DNA from: Thermomonospora echinospora
GTDB lineage: Bacteria > Actinomycetota > Actinomycetes > Streptosporangiales > Streptosporangiaceae
NCBI RefSeq assembly: GCF_900108175.1
Contig: NZ_FNVO01000015.1
Coordinates: forward strand, 1-64,000
Direction of reading: 5' to 3'
Length of the DNA stretch: 64,000 nucleotides
A program made the position numbers and the translations under genes. Below the pieces are notes generated by a model, which was given only the letters and a program-made list of their open reading frames with translations, had not been told where the DNA came from and did no database searches. Positions 25,241 to 32,962 of the stretch are shown in pieces (position 1 is the stretch's first letter; each line of letters begins with the position of its first letter).

Positions 25241-25855
25241 TCATGCAGCCTCCTCTGGCGACTCGGACTCCCGCGTCCGATCCGGCGACGGCCCCGGTCC
25301 CCGCGTCTCCTCCGGCGGTCCGGACGGGGTGTCCTCGGAGGGCTGCGGGGTCTCCGCCGGTGAGGTCGCCTCGACCGGCGCCGAGGGCTCCTCCGTCGGC
25401 TCCGGGGCCTCCGGGGGCACCGGCGTGACGGGCTTGGCGGGCACGGTGTCCGGCACTCCGCACGGCCGCGGGTCCCGTACGCCGGCGATGATGTAGATCG
25501 TCGAGTCCGGCCGGATCAGCGTGCCGGGGGCGGGATCGAGCCCGAAGTACTGGCAGTAGCCGGCGTACCCGGGCGATGCGCCCGGGGCCTCCTCGACCTG
25601 CTGGCCGAGTTCCGGATAGACGTGCTTGACGACCACGTTCACGCAGATCCGGCCGCCGCAGCTCTTCCTGATCTTCTTGATCAGCGCCGGCTGCACCTTC
25701 GACAGCGGCCGGCCGACCGGTCGGCCGAGGTCGGGGACCCGGATCGGATCGCCCGGGGCCCGCCGCGCGCCCGGATCTCCGCCACCGCATCCGGGCACGC
25801 ACACACAGCCGGCCAGCACCACCACAAATAAGGACGACCTTCGCGGGAACGGCAT
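25241..25855 (-). CDS. Lipoprotein with PASTA-like domain and Pro/Glu/Thr-rich tail
   Basis: A 204-aa exported lipoprotein. The signal sequence PFPRRSSLFVVVLAGC ends in a lipobox (LAGC). The middle section contains four cysteines (KSCGGRICVNVV, GYCQYFGL, RPCGVPD) and ends in DPAPGTLIRPDSTIYIIAG, the shape of a PASTA-like 'PAPGT-V-PGSTI-I-V' repeat. The last ~75 residues are a disordered Pro/Glu/Ser/Thr stretch (PTEEPSAPVEATSPAETPQP). GAGGAGG lies 6 nt upstream of the ATG. A wall-sensing or peptidoglycan-associated role is possible but not shown. It is divergent from the next small lipoprotein. Confidence 0.8.
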   Translation of the reverse strand: MPFPRRSSLFVVVLAGCVCVPGCGGGDPGARRAPGDPIRVPDLGRPVGRPLSKVQPALIKKIRKSCGGRICVNVVVKHVYPELGQQVEEAPGASPGYAGYCQYFGLDPAPGTLIRPDSTIYIIAGVRDPRPCGVPDTVPAKPVTPVPPEAPEPTEEPSAPVEATSPAETPQPSEDTPSGPPEETRGPGPSPDRTRESESPEEAA

Positions 25856-26020
25856 GGCGGACCTCCTCGTCTCAGGGGAGTCGTCGAAAGCTGGGTTACC
25901 CAGGGGCCGGACGTCCGTCACCGCACGGAACCGGACCGCCGGCACCAGTGACTTCCCGACACCGCTGAGTTAGGTTTCGCCAGACCGGTGGGGCTCCCAA
26001 GGATCAGGAAAGGCAGTTTC

Positions 26021-26248
26021 ATGAAGGTTCGTCTCGCCGCGCTCACCGCGATGCTGGTGCTGGCCGGCACGGGTCTCACCGCCTGCTCGTCCGATCGCTG
26101 GTGCGAGTACGACGCCACCGACACCAAGGTGGCCGACCGCTACTGCGAGCAGGGCACTCCCGGGTACGAGTGGGAGCCCGACAGCGACGGCAAGACCAAG
26201 TCGAAGCGCAAGACCAAGTCGCACTCCAAGTCCAAGCCCAAGAGGTAA
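26021..26248 (+). CDS. Small lipoprotein with Lys/Ser-rich tail
   Basis: A 75-aa protein. The signal peptide KVRLAALTAMLVLAGTGLTA leads into the lipobox LTAC. The short mature part holds two more cysteines (RWCEYDATDTKVADRYCEQG) and ends in a strongly basic stretch (KTKSKRKTKSHSKSKPKR), likely interacting with wall polymers or nucleic acid. AGGAAAGG precedes the ATG at 26021; an upstream in-frame ATG (MGLPRIRKGSF) would spoil the signal peptide. Function unknown. Confidence 0.8.
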   Translation: MKVRLAALTAMLVLAGTGLTACSSDRWCEYDATDTKVADRYCEQGTPGYEWEPDSDGKTKSKRKTKSHSKSKPKR

Positions 26249-26379
26249 CCCCCGGCGAAGGACGTCCCGGCCGGGACGGGCACCCGGCCCCGCGCCGCCA
26301 TGCGGGGCCGCCCGCCCGGACGCTCACCGGCCGCCTGGGACTTGGGGGTCCACAGACCCCGGCCCACCGGATTATCCAG

Positions 26380-26410
26380 TTGACCTCGACCTTGCTTGAG
26401 GCCACATGCT
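26380..26410 (+). promoter_or_regulatory. MerR/SoxR-type promoter of the ABC transporter
   Basis: TTGACC (-35, 26380-26385) and CATGCT (-10, 26405-26410) are separated by 19 bp, the long spacing of MerR-family promoters. The spacer holds an imperfect dyad CCTCGACCTTGCTTGAGG (26384-26401), matching 14 of 18 positions of the E. coli SoxR box CCTCAAGTTAACTTGAGG. Transcription would start near 26417, about 26 nt before the ABC gene. No MerR/SoxR gene is adjacent, so the regulator would act in trans. Confidence 0.6.
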
Positions 26411-26442
26411 AAGGCCCGTAGCGATGGCCGACAGCGATCCGG

Positions 26443-28329
26443 ATGGTGCCCATGGACATGGAGATGACCGCGTGGACGTCACTGCGCAGCGCGGTGAACG
26501 CCAAGAACGGGGAGCGGCCGTTCTCCAGACGGACACTGCGGCGGATCGGCGTCTTCGCCCGCCCGCACCGCCGCAGGCTCGTGCTCTTCCTGGTGCTCAG
26601 CACGGTGATCGCGGTCACCGCGGTGGCCACTCCCGTGCTGGCGGGCCGCGTCGTCGACGCCATCGTCCGGGGTGAACGGCCCGGACTGGTCACCGGACTG
26701 GCCGCGGTGATCGCCGTGCTGGCGGTCGTCGAGGCCGCGCTCGGGCTGGTGAACCGGTGGCTGTCGGCGCGCATCGGCGAGGGCCTGATCCTGGACCTGC
26801 GCACCGCCGTGTACGACCACGTCCAGCGGATGCCGATCGCCTTCTTCACCCGGACCCGCACCGGGGCCCTGGTCAGCCGGCTCAACAACGACGTGATCGG
26901 GGCGCAGCGGGCGTTCAGCTCCACACTGTCGGGGGTGGCCGGCAACCTGGTCACGCTCGTCCTGACGCTGGCGGTGATGGTCCGGCTGTCCTGGCAGATC
27001 ACCCTGCTGGCGCTGGCGCTGCTGCCGGTGTTCGTACTGCCCGCCCGGCGGATGGGCGCCCGGCTGGCCCGGCTGGAGCGGGAGGCCGCCGACCACAACG
27101 CCACGATGGGCACCCAGATGACCGAGCGGTTCTCCGCGCCGGGCGCCACGCTGGTCAAGCTGTTCGGGCGGCCCGCCCGCGAGTCGGCCGAGTTCGCCGC
27201 GCGGGCCCGCCGGGTCGCCGACATCGGGGTGCGCACCGCCATGGTGCAGACCGTGTTCGTCACCGCCCTGACGCTGGTGTCGGCCCTCGCGCTGGCCCTG
27301 GTGTACGGGCTGGGCGGCTTCTACGCGCTGCGCGGCGGCCTGGAGCCGGGCGCGGTCGTGGCGCTGGCGCTGCTGCTGACCCGGCTGTACGCGCCGCTGA
27401 CCGCGCTGGCCGGCGCCCGGGTCGAGGTGATGAGCGCACTGGTCAGCTTCGAGCGGGTCTTCGAGATCCTGGACCTGGAGCCGCTGATCGCCGAACGGCC
27501 GGACGCCCGCCGCGTCCCCGACGGGCCGGTCTCGGTGGAGTTCGACCGGGTGCGCTTCGCCTACCCGGCCGCCGACCGGATCTCGCTGGCGTCCCTGGAG
27601 GAGGTCGCCGCGCTCGACACCCGGGGCGGCGAGCAGGTGCTGCACGAGATGTCGTTCCGTGCCGAGCCCGGCCAGATGGTGGCGCTGGTGGGCTCGTCCG
27701 GCGCCGGCAAGTCGACGATCGCGCAACTGCTGCCGCGCCTGTACGACGTGGACGAGGGCGCCGTGCGGCTGGCGGACGTGGACGTGCGCGACCTGACGTT
27801 CGCGTCGATCCGCGAGACGGTCGGCATGGTGACCCAGGACGGGCACCTGTTCCACGACTCGATCCGCGAGAACCTGCTGCTGGCCCGGCCGGAGGCCGAC
27901 GAGGCGGAACTGTGGGAGGTGCTGCGCCGGGCCCGGCTGGACGACCTGGTGGCGGGGCTGCCCGACGGGCTGGACACGGTCGTCGGCGAGCGCGGCTACC
28001 GGCTGTCGGGCGGCGAGCGGCAGCGGCTGACCATCGCCCGGCTGCTGCTGGCTCGCCCCCGGGTGGTGATCCTGGACGAGGCCACCGCGCATCTGGACTC
28101 CACCTCCGAGGCCGCCGTGCAGGAGGCGCTGGCCGAGGCTCTCGACGGCCGGACCGCGCTGGTGATCGCCCACCGGCTGTCCACCATCCGCACGGCGGAC
28201 CTCATTCTGGTCATCGAGGGCGGGCGGATCGTCGAGCGCGGTACCCACGCCGAACTCCTCGCCGCCGGGGGACGCTACCGGGAACTGCACGACACCCAGT
28301 TCGAGCAGTCCTCCGCCGCCCTCGCCTGA
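26443..28329 (+). CDS. ABC transporter, fused permease and ATPase (multidrug/lipid exporter type)
   Basis: A 628-aa half-transporter. Six TM helices fill about residues 40-340 (RLVLFLVLSTVIAVTAVATP, IAFFTRTRTGALVSRLNNDV). The ATPase follows with Walker A ALVGSSGAGKSTIAQLLPRL, Q-loop VTQDGHLF, signature RLSGGERQRL, Walker B VVILDEATAHLD and H-loop VIAHRLSTIR. It should dimerise as a homodimer, as no second half is encoded nearby. Several ATGs near the start (26443, 26452, 26458, 26464) compete and none has a strong Shine-Dalgarno. A SoxR-like promoter suggests induction by redox-active compounds. A strong terminator follows. Confidence 0.93.
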   Translation: MVPMDMEMTAWTSLRSAVNAKNGERPFSRRTLRRIGVFARPHRRRLVLFLVLSTVIAVTAVATPVLAGRVVDAIVRGERPGLVTGLAAVIAVLAVVEAALGLVNRWLSARIGEGLILDLRTAVYDHVQRMPIAFFTRTRTGALVSRLNNDVIGAQRAFSSTLSGVAGNLVTLVLTLAVMVRLSWQITLLALALLPVFVLPARRMGARLARLEREAADHNATMGTQMTERFSAPGATLVKLFGRPARESAEFAARARRVADIGVRTAMVQTVFVTALTLVSALALALVYGLGGFYALRGGLEPGAVVALALLLTRLYAPLTALAGARVEVMSALVSFERVFEILDLEPLIAERPDARRVPDGPVSVEFDRVRFAYPAADRISLASLEEVAALDTRGGEQVLHEMSFRAEPGQMVALVGSSGAGKSTIAQLLPRLYDVDEGAVRLADVDVRDLTFASIRETVGMVTQDGHLFHDSIRENLLLARPEADEAELWEVLRRARLDDLVAGLPDGLDTVVGERGYRLSGGERQRLTIARLLLARPRVVILDEATAHLDSTSEAAVQEALAEALDGRTALVIAHRLSTIRTADLILVIEGGRIVERGTHAELLAAGGRYRELHDTQFEQSSAALA

Positions 28330-28346
28330 ATCCGCCCACCCGAATC

Positions 28347-28384
28347 CGCCGCCCGGCGCCTCCCCGGCGCCGGGCGGCGCTTTT
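28347..28384 (+). terminator. Terminator of the ABC transporter gene
   Basis: CGCCGCCCGGCGCC (28347-28360) pairs perfectly over 14 bp with 28366-28379 around a 5-nt loop and is followed by a T4 run. It starts 17 bp after the stop. Confidence 0.92.
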
Positions 28385-28416
28385 CCCGGTCTTCCCGGTC
28401 TTCCCGGTCTTCCCGG
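28385..28416. repeat. CCCGGTCTT tandem repeat
   Basis: Three exact 9-bp units of CCCGGTCTT plus a partial CCCGG follow directly after the terminator T-run. It is a minor slippage repeat. The following 28417-29094 (~680 bp) shows no gene I can support; a lower-GC stretch around 28700-28760 may hold the SARP promoter. Confidence 0.7.
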
Positions 28417-29094
28417 CCGAGGCTGAAGGCCAGCGGACTTTCCGAAATCTTTACTGAACTTGATGATTACGATCTCGGCTGGACTTCCTTGTCCCCACAA
28501 GTCCCTCGAATAGCGACGAACCCGGCGAACGGAACATCCTGCGCGGCCACCCCGGCGGCGTCGCACACCATTCTCGTGGCCGGCGATCCGGCGATACCCC
28601 GGAACCGCCCGCGCCGGGAGGGCCGGCGCCACTGATCGCCATGGCGCCACACGGCCGACATCGGCCAATTACCGGCAGTGACGCGCACCGTGCACTGGAG
28701 TACGACTATCGTATTGACCGAGTAATCAACTGGTCACACCCGGACATTGAAAAGATCTTTCCCGGGCTCGGTGCGAAACGGGCACCGAGACCTCTTCACC
28801 GTCGGGGGAACTGATGCCGCCAAGCGTGATCGCACTATCGGAGATCGTCAGCCGGGCGTCCTGGAGGGCCCGCCGGATGCGCTCCGAACGCGGATCCGCG
28901 GGTCACCGCACACCGGCACGGAAATGATGAGACTTATTCGGATTTCGTGCAGACAATGATCCGGGGGAGACGCCCACCCCGCACGGTGACCCGGCCGTAC
29001 CGGTCACGCCGAACGCGATGACCGGTCCCGGGCCGCCCGTGGCCCCGTCCGGAACGCCGAACGCCTCCTCCGTCGGGGAAAAGGAGTGCCTCCA

Positions 29095-29925
29095 ATGCTC
29101 TTGTTCCGCATTCTCGGACAATTGCAGGTGTCCCGGTCATGTCCCGGCCACACCGTTCCGTCACTGGCGCACCGGGGACGGGCGCTGCTATCCACCCTGC
29201 TCCTGGCCGACGGAGTGCCGGTCTCCCAGGAGCACCTCGCCTCCATGATCTGGGACGTCCCACCGAAGTCCTATCGGGAGAACATCCGCCAGCACGTCTC
29301 CCGGCTGCGGATCGCCCTGCAGCACACCGACCCGGAACTGGCCGCCCGGATGGTCACGGTGGGCGGCGCGGCCGGGCCGCAGCGGGCCGTCTACGCGTTC
29401 AAGGTCAGCTTCGGCGAGGTCGACGTGCACGTCTTCCGGCACGAGCTGGAGACCGCCCGCCGCGCGCTGGCGGCCGGCGAACGGGCCGCCGCGCTGCGTT
29501 GCCTCGAACGGGGCCTGGCGCTGTGGCGCGGGCCGGCGGGCCTGAACGTCGAGGGCTCTCTCCTGCTCAGGTCGGAGTTCGACGCCCTGGACGAGATCCG
29601 GCTGACCGCCCGGGAGGACCTGATCGAGATCCGGCTCGCCACCGCGCTGCCCTCCCACCACGTGCTGCACGAGGTCCGCGAACTGGTCCGGGGCCATCCG
29701 CTGCGCGAGCGGTCCCACGCCCTGCTGATGCGGGCCCTCTACCTGTCCGGAGACCAGGTCGGAGCGCTGTGCGCCTACCGCGAGCTGGCCGCGCGACTGG
29801 ACGAGGAACTCGGCGTCTACCCCGCCCCCGAACTCCAGCGGCTGCATCTGGCGATACTCCGGCATGACATCTCGGCTATCTCACCGTCACCTGTCACAGG
29901 CACCGATCTGACCCGTGGCCGATAA
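29095..29925 (+). CDS. SARP (AfsR/DnrI/RedD) family transcriptional activator
   Basis: A 276-aa stand-alone SARP. An OmpR-like winged HTH fills about residues 1-100 (LLFRILGQLQVSRSCPGHTV, SQEHLASMIWDVPPKSYREN, IRQHVSRLRIALQHTDPELA). The bacterial transcriptional activation (BTAD) helical domain follows (LWRGPAGLNVEGSLLLRSEF, ELVRGHPLRERSHALLMRAL, YLSGDQVGALCAYRELAARL). AAGGAG lies 9 nt upstream of the ATG. SARPs bind direct repeats 11 bp apart just upstream of the -10; such repeats precede the next two transcription units. It therefore probably activates the secreted-peptide gene and the lipoprotein/ABC operon. Confidence 0.93.
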   Translation: MLLFRILGQLQVSRSCPGHTVPSLAHRGRALLSTLLLADGVPVSQEHLASMIWDVPPKSYRENIRQHVSRLRIALQHTDPELAARMVTVGGAAGPQRAVYAFKVSFGEVDVHVFRHELETARRALAAGERAAALRCLERGLALWRGPAGLNVEGSLLLRSEFDALDEIRLTAREDLIEIRLATALPSHHVLHEVRELVRGHPLRERSHALLMRALYLSGDQVGALCAYRELAARLDEELGVYPAPELQRLHLAILRHDISAISPSPVTGTDLTRGR

Positions 29926-29985
29926 ACGGTCGTCCGGTAATCGGTGAACGGTCGAATCCACCCGGCCCGGACCGTCACCGGAGAT

Positions 29986-30020
29986 CTTATGCAGGGCTTA
30001 TGCAGACCGCTCCCTAGAGT
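29986..30020 (+). promoter_or_regulatory. Candidate SARP box and -10 element of the secreted-peptide gene
   Basis: Two exact copies of CTTATGCAG start 11 bp apart (29986-29994 and 29997-30005). A -10-like TAGAGT (30015-30020) follows 9 bp after the second. Eleven-bp direct repeats about 8 bp above the -10 are the documented arrangement of SARP-dependent promoters. The SARP gene itself ends 60 bp upstream. Confidence 0.65.
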
Positions 30021-30107
30021 CGTCCGCAACGCACTCAAGGAGCCCATGCCGGCCTCTGGAAACCACAAGTGACAGCAGCCGGCATGGGCACGCGGAAAGG
30101 AGACCAC

Positions 30108-30422
30108 ATGTCTCGTGAGAACTCGTCCCGGCGGATACGCCGGGCCGCCGCCCTCGCCGTCATCGGCGCGGTCGCCGGGCTCGGCACGGCCGTCGTCGGC
30201 GTACTGCCGGCCGAGGCCGCCTGCCGATACTCCTACCTGGCCGGCGGCGCCGAATACGGCGCCTACGCCTACGCGGAGACGGCCGACTGCGCGTGGATCA
30301 GCCGGTCCTACGCCCGGCACGGAAACGTGGCCACGCTGTCGGGCTGGTACCCGGTGTCCTCGTTCGCGAGGGTCGACATCGGCTACCACCCCAGCTGGGA
30401 GGCGCGTAACGAATTCCGCTGA
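30108..30422 (+). CDS. Small secreted peptide precursor in SARP locus
   Basis: A 104-aa precursor, unrecognised by family. It has a basic N-region (SRENSSRRIRR), a hydrophobic core (AAALAVIGAVAGLGTAVVGV) and a probable cleavage site after PAEA (residue 37). This leaves a ~67-residue mature peptide rich in Tyr, Ala and Gly (ACRYSYLAGGAEYGAYAYAE) with two cysteines (39, 61) able to form one disulphide, and a C-terminus ending PSWEARNEFR. GGAAAGGAG precedes the ATG. It has its own SARP-like promoter and terminator, and lies upstream of a MacB-type export operon. It could be an antimicrobial or signalling peptide, or a wall protein. Confidence 0.75.
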   Translation: MSRENSSRRIRRAAALAVIGAVAGLGTAVVGVLPAEAACRYSYLAGGAEYGAYAYAETADCAWISRSYARHGNVATLSGWYPVSSFARVDIGYHPSWEARNEFR

Positions 30423-30444
30423 TTCACAGCCCCCCGACACCCGT

Positions 30445-30475
30445 AACGGGCACGGTCCACCAGGCCGTGCCCGTT
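30445..30475 (+). terminator. Terminator of the secreted-peptide gene
   Basis: AACGGGCACGG (30445-30455) pairs perfectly with 30465-30475 around a 9-nt loop. It begins 22 bp after the stop and separates the peptide transcript from the following operon, which lets the peptide be made in different amounts. Confidence 0.85.
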
Positions 30476-30500
30476 CCTCATGCGGTGAATTCTGCCAAGC

Positions 30501-30537
30501 GATCTTAACGGCGGGCTTAGTCGACGCTCGCCAGACT
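30501..30537 (+). promoter_or_regulatory. Second candidate SARP-dependent promoter
   Basis: GATCTTAACGGCGGGCTTAG (30501-30520) resembles the upstream box GATCTTATGCAGGGCTTATG (29984-30003). CTTA starts at 30504 and 30516 (12 bp apart instead of 11), and CAGACT (30532-30537) is in the position of the -10. Shared sequence in two promoters of one locus suggests one activator. The 12-bp spacing is a weakness. Confidence 0.5.
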
Positions 30538-30591
30538 CCAGAACCGGCAACCTCCCCATCGGGAGGACCGCACCAAGAACAGGGAGAACCG

Positions 30592-31275
30592 ATGCGGATC
30601 AGATCCGTACCGCCGATGGTCGCGCTCGCGTCGAGCCTTTTGCTGCTGCCCTCCTGCGGATCGGCGGACCAGGACGACGCCGGCGGAAAAGAGCCGAGGA
30701 CGGGCGAGAAGATCTCGCTCACGGAGGAGTTCAAGAAGGCCAGAAACCAGGCCAAGACGGACTTCGAACGCGGTATCTGGGACCGGGCGATCAAAGCCGG
30801 AAAGATCAGCCAGGCCGACTATGAGGAGTCCTTCGGTCGGTACCGGCAGTGCGCCCAGGACGCCGGCTACCGGGAGACCTACACCAAGCAGTCCAACGGC
30901 ACCTACCGGATCAACCCGCCTTCCCTCCCCGACGACAAGTCGCTCGACCAGTACCTGAAGACCACCGGCGACTGCGCGGAAGCCGCGGGCCTGACCCGGG
31001 TCGAGGCCCTGCTGCGCACCCAGGTCGACAACCCCGACCGGCTCGCCGACCCCCGGGAGGTCGTGGTGCGGTGCCTGCTCAAGGAGGGGCTCATCTCCGG
31101 CGACTACACCGCCGAGCAGCTCGGCAAGGACGCCAAGGACGGGTTCCGCAAGGTCCCCTTCGACCTCGCCGACCCGCGGGTCAAGCAGTGCCTGGACAAG
31201 GGCGGCTACGCCGTCGAGGTGCAGGGCCCCCGCAACGGGCCGGGCGCCGGGCCCGAGCAGACCAGCGGCGGATGA
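30592..31275 (+). CDS. Lipoprotein of the SARP locus
   Basis: A 227-aa lipoprotein. The signal RIRSVPPMVALASSLLLL ends with the lipobox LPSC. The mature part is mainly charged helices (EEFKKARNQAKTDFERGIWD, AGKISQADYEESFGRYRQCA) and carries Cys residues that could pair (RQCAQDAGY, GDCAEAAGLT, RCLLKEG, KQCLDKGGY). No known domain. GGGAGAACC precedes the ATG. It is the first gene of an operon with the peptidoglycan-binding adaptor (39 bp later), ATPase and permease, so an extracytoplasmic binding or sensing partner of that exporter is likely. Confidence 0.82.
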   Translation: MRIRSVPPMVALASSLLLLPSCGSADQDDAGGKEPRTGEKISLTEEFKKARNQAKTDFERGIWDRAIKAGKISQADYEESFGRYRQCAQDAGYRETYTKQSNGTYRINPPSLPDDKSLDQYLKTTGDCAEAAGLTRVEALLRTQVDNPDRLADPREVVVRCLLKEGLISGDYTAEQLGKDAKDGFRKVPFDLADPRVKQCLDKGGYAVEVQGPRNGPGAGPEQTSGG

Positions 31276-31314
31276 GCGGCCGATCCGCACGGACGCACAG
31301 AATCGAGGGATGAC

Positions 31315-32343
31315 GTGATCAAGCTGTCCGCGGGCACGGCCTCACTCGCCGGCCTGGTGCTGGCCGGGGCCGGCGCGATGGGCGGGATACTGCTCCGCCC
31401 GGCCGACCCCCCGCCGGGACTGCGGGCGGCCGCCGAGGTCACCTCGGCGCCCACCGCCACCGAGCAGTTCACCGACGAGCGCACGGTGAAGGTCGCCATG
31501 ACGGTGGCGCCGACGCCTCCCCTGTCGGTGGCGGCCACCGGCCGGGTGACCGCCTCGTACTGCACGGCCGGACGCACCCTGAAGTCCGGTGCGCTCGCCG
31601 CCAGGATCAACGAGAAGCCCGTGGTGGCCCTGGCCACGAAGATCCCGCTCTACCGGGACCTGGACCTCGGCGCCACCGGCCGCGACGTCGCGGGCCTGCA
31701 ACAGGAGCTGCGACGGCTCGGCCACGGCGGGAGCACCGGCGGCAGGTACGACTACTGGACCAAGACGGCGGTCCAGCGGCTGATGCGCGCGGCCGGGGTC
31801 AGTGGGCCCGACGGCGTACTGCGGATCTCCCAGGTGCTGTGGCTGCCGGACAGCCGGGTGGTCCCCGCCAAGTGCTCGATGGTGGTGGGCCGGCAGGTCT
31901 CCCAGGGCGACAAGTACGCCACCGTGCCCAGACGGCCGGCCTCGATCCGGGTCAGCCCGATGCCCGCGGACCTGGCGCCCGGCCGCCGCACCATCGAGCT
32001 CATGGGCAGGTCCGGGCCGCTGGGCAAGGACGGCACCGTCACCGACCGCGACTTCCTCGCCGCGCTGTCGCGCACCCGGGAGTTCCAGGACCTCAAGCCC
32101 GGCGACGAGCCGCCCGCCGCCCGCATCGCGCTGGCCGCCCCGCTGCGGACGGTGAAGGTGCCGCCGTCGGCGGTGTTCGCCGTGGACGGCGCGCGAGGAT
32201 GCCTGCAGTCGGGACGGCGGGTGATACCCGTCCGGATCGTGGGATCCAAGCTGGGCACCACCCTGGTGCTCCCCGACCAGGCCGTCCCTTCCACGGTGAA
32301 CCTGGGATCGTCGATCACCGCGCGGTCGTGCGGCCATGGCTGA
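31315..32343 (+). CDS. Membrane-anchored peptidoglycan-binding adaptor (HlyD/MacA-like role)
   Basis: A 342-aa protein with an uncleaved or signal N-terminal helix (AGTASLAGLVLAGAGAMGGI), then an extracellular part. A PG_binding_1-like segment lies at about 115-155 (DLGATGRDVAGLQQELRRLG, DYWTKTAVQRLMRAAGV). Beta-rich flanks include VVGRQVSQGDKYATV and RTVKVPPSAVFAVDGARGCL, in the style of periplasmic-adaptor barrels. In actinomycetes such proteins occur beside MacB-like ABC pairs and would link the exporter to the wall. The GTG start follows a GAGGGATGAC stretch. It overlaps the ATPase gene by 8 bp. Confidence 0.83.
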   Translation: MIKLSAGTASLAGLVLAGAGAMGGILLRPADPPPGLRAAAEVTSAPTATEQFTDERTVKVAMTVAPTPPLSVAATGRVTASYCTAGRTLKSGALAARINEKPVVALATKIPLYRDLDLGATGRDVAGLQQELRRLGHGGSTGGRYDYWTKTAVQRLMRAAGVSGPDGVLRISQVLWLPDSRVVPAKCSMVVGRQVSQGDKYATVPRRPASIRVSPMPADLAPGRRTIELMGRSGPLGKDGTVTDRDFLAALSRTREFQDLKPGDEPPAARIALAAPLRTVKVPPSAVFAVDGARGCLQSGRRVIPVRIVGSKLGTTLVLPDQAVPSTVNLGSSITARSCGHG

Positions 32344-32962
32344 GCCGGCCAAGCTCGTGCGCGCCATCGGTCTGGGCCATCGCTTCCCCGGCACTGCCGA
32401 GCTGTTCTCCGGGCTGACCTTCGAGCTGCATCCCGGGCAGGTCACCGGGCTGTGCGGCCCCTCCGGGTCGGGGAAGTCCACGCTGCTGTCGATCCTGGCC
32501 GGCTGGGTGGCGCCGGCCGAGGGCACCCTCGAACGGACCGGCGTGTCCCGTACCGGCTGGGTCTTCCAGAACCCGTACGGGGTGCCGCGGCGCAGCGCCC
32601 TCGACCACGTGAGCCTGCCGCTGCTGGCCCAGGGGTGGACCCGCGGCCAGGCGGAACGGCGGGCGCTGGAGGTGATGGCCGACTTCGGGCTGACGGCCGT
32701 GGCCGACCGGCAGTTCCGCCGGCTGTCCGGCGGGGAGGCGCAGCGGCTGATGCTGGCCCGTTCGGTGTGCTCGGCGCCCGACCTGCTGCTGGTGGACGAG
32801 CCCACCGCCCAGCTCGACCTGCGCACCGCCCGTACCGTCAACCGGACCCTCGGGGCGATCGCGCAGGACGGCACGATCGTGGTGATCGCCACGCATGATC
32901 CGGACACCCGGGCCGTCTGCACCCGGGTCATCGACCTGGCCGAGAGGGGACGGGACCACTGA
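32336..32962 (+). CDS. ABC transporter ATP-binding protein (MacB/LolD type)
   Basis: A 208-aa ATPase with Walker A GLCGPSGSGKSTLLSILAGW, Q-loop GWVFQNPYG, signature RRLSGGEAQRLMLARSV, Walker B LLLVDEPTAQLDLRTA and H-loop IATHDPDTR. Its length and the MacB-like signature context point to the exporter/FtsX-partner subgroup. It overlaps the adaptor gene by 8 bp, and its TGA shares a base with the permease ATG, so the three are translated together. Confidence 0.94.
   Translation: MAEPAKLVRAIGLGHRFPGTAELFSGLTFELHPGQVTGLCGPSGSGKSTLLSILAGWVAPAEGTLERTGVSRTGWVFQNPYGVPRRSALDHVSLPLLAQGWTRGQAERRALEVMADFGLTAVADRQFRRLSGGEAQRLMLARSVCSAPDLLLVDEPTAQLDLRTARTVNRTLGAIAQDGTIVVIATHDPDTRAVCTRVIDLAERGRDH

Noticed and set aside
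28385-28416. CCCGGTCTT units considered as an attachment site or CRISPR-like repeat.
   Set aside because: Only three contiguous 9-bp copies without spacers, and no integrase or Cas gene nearby.
26479-28668. Leftward 729-codon frame opposite the ABC transporter.
   Set aside because: The product is a Gln/Arg/Gly/His-rich shadow; the plus-strand ABC motifs are complete.
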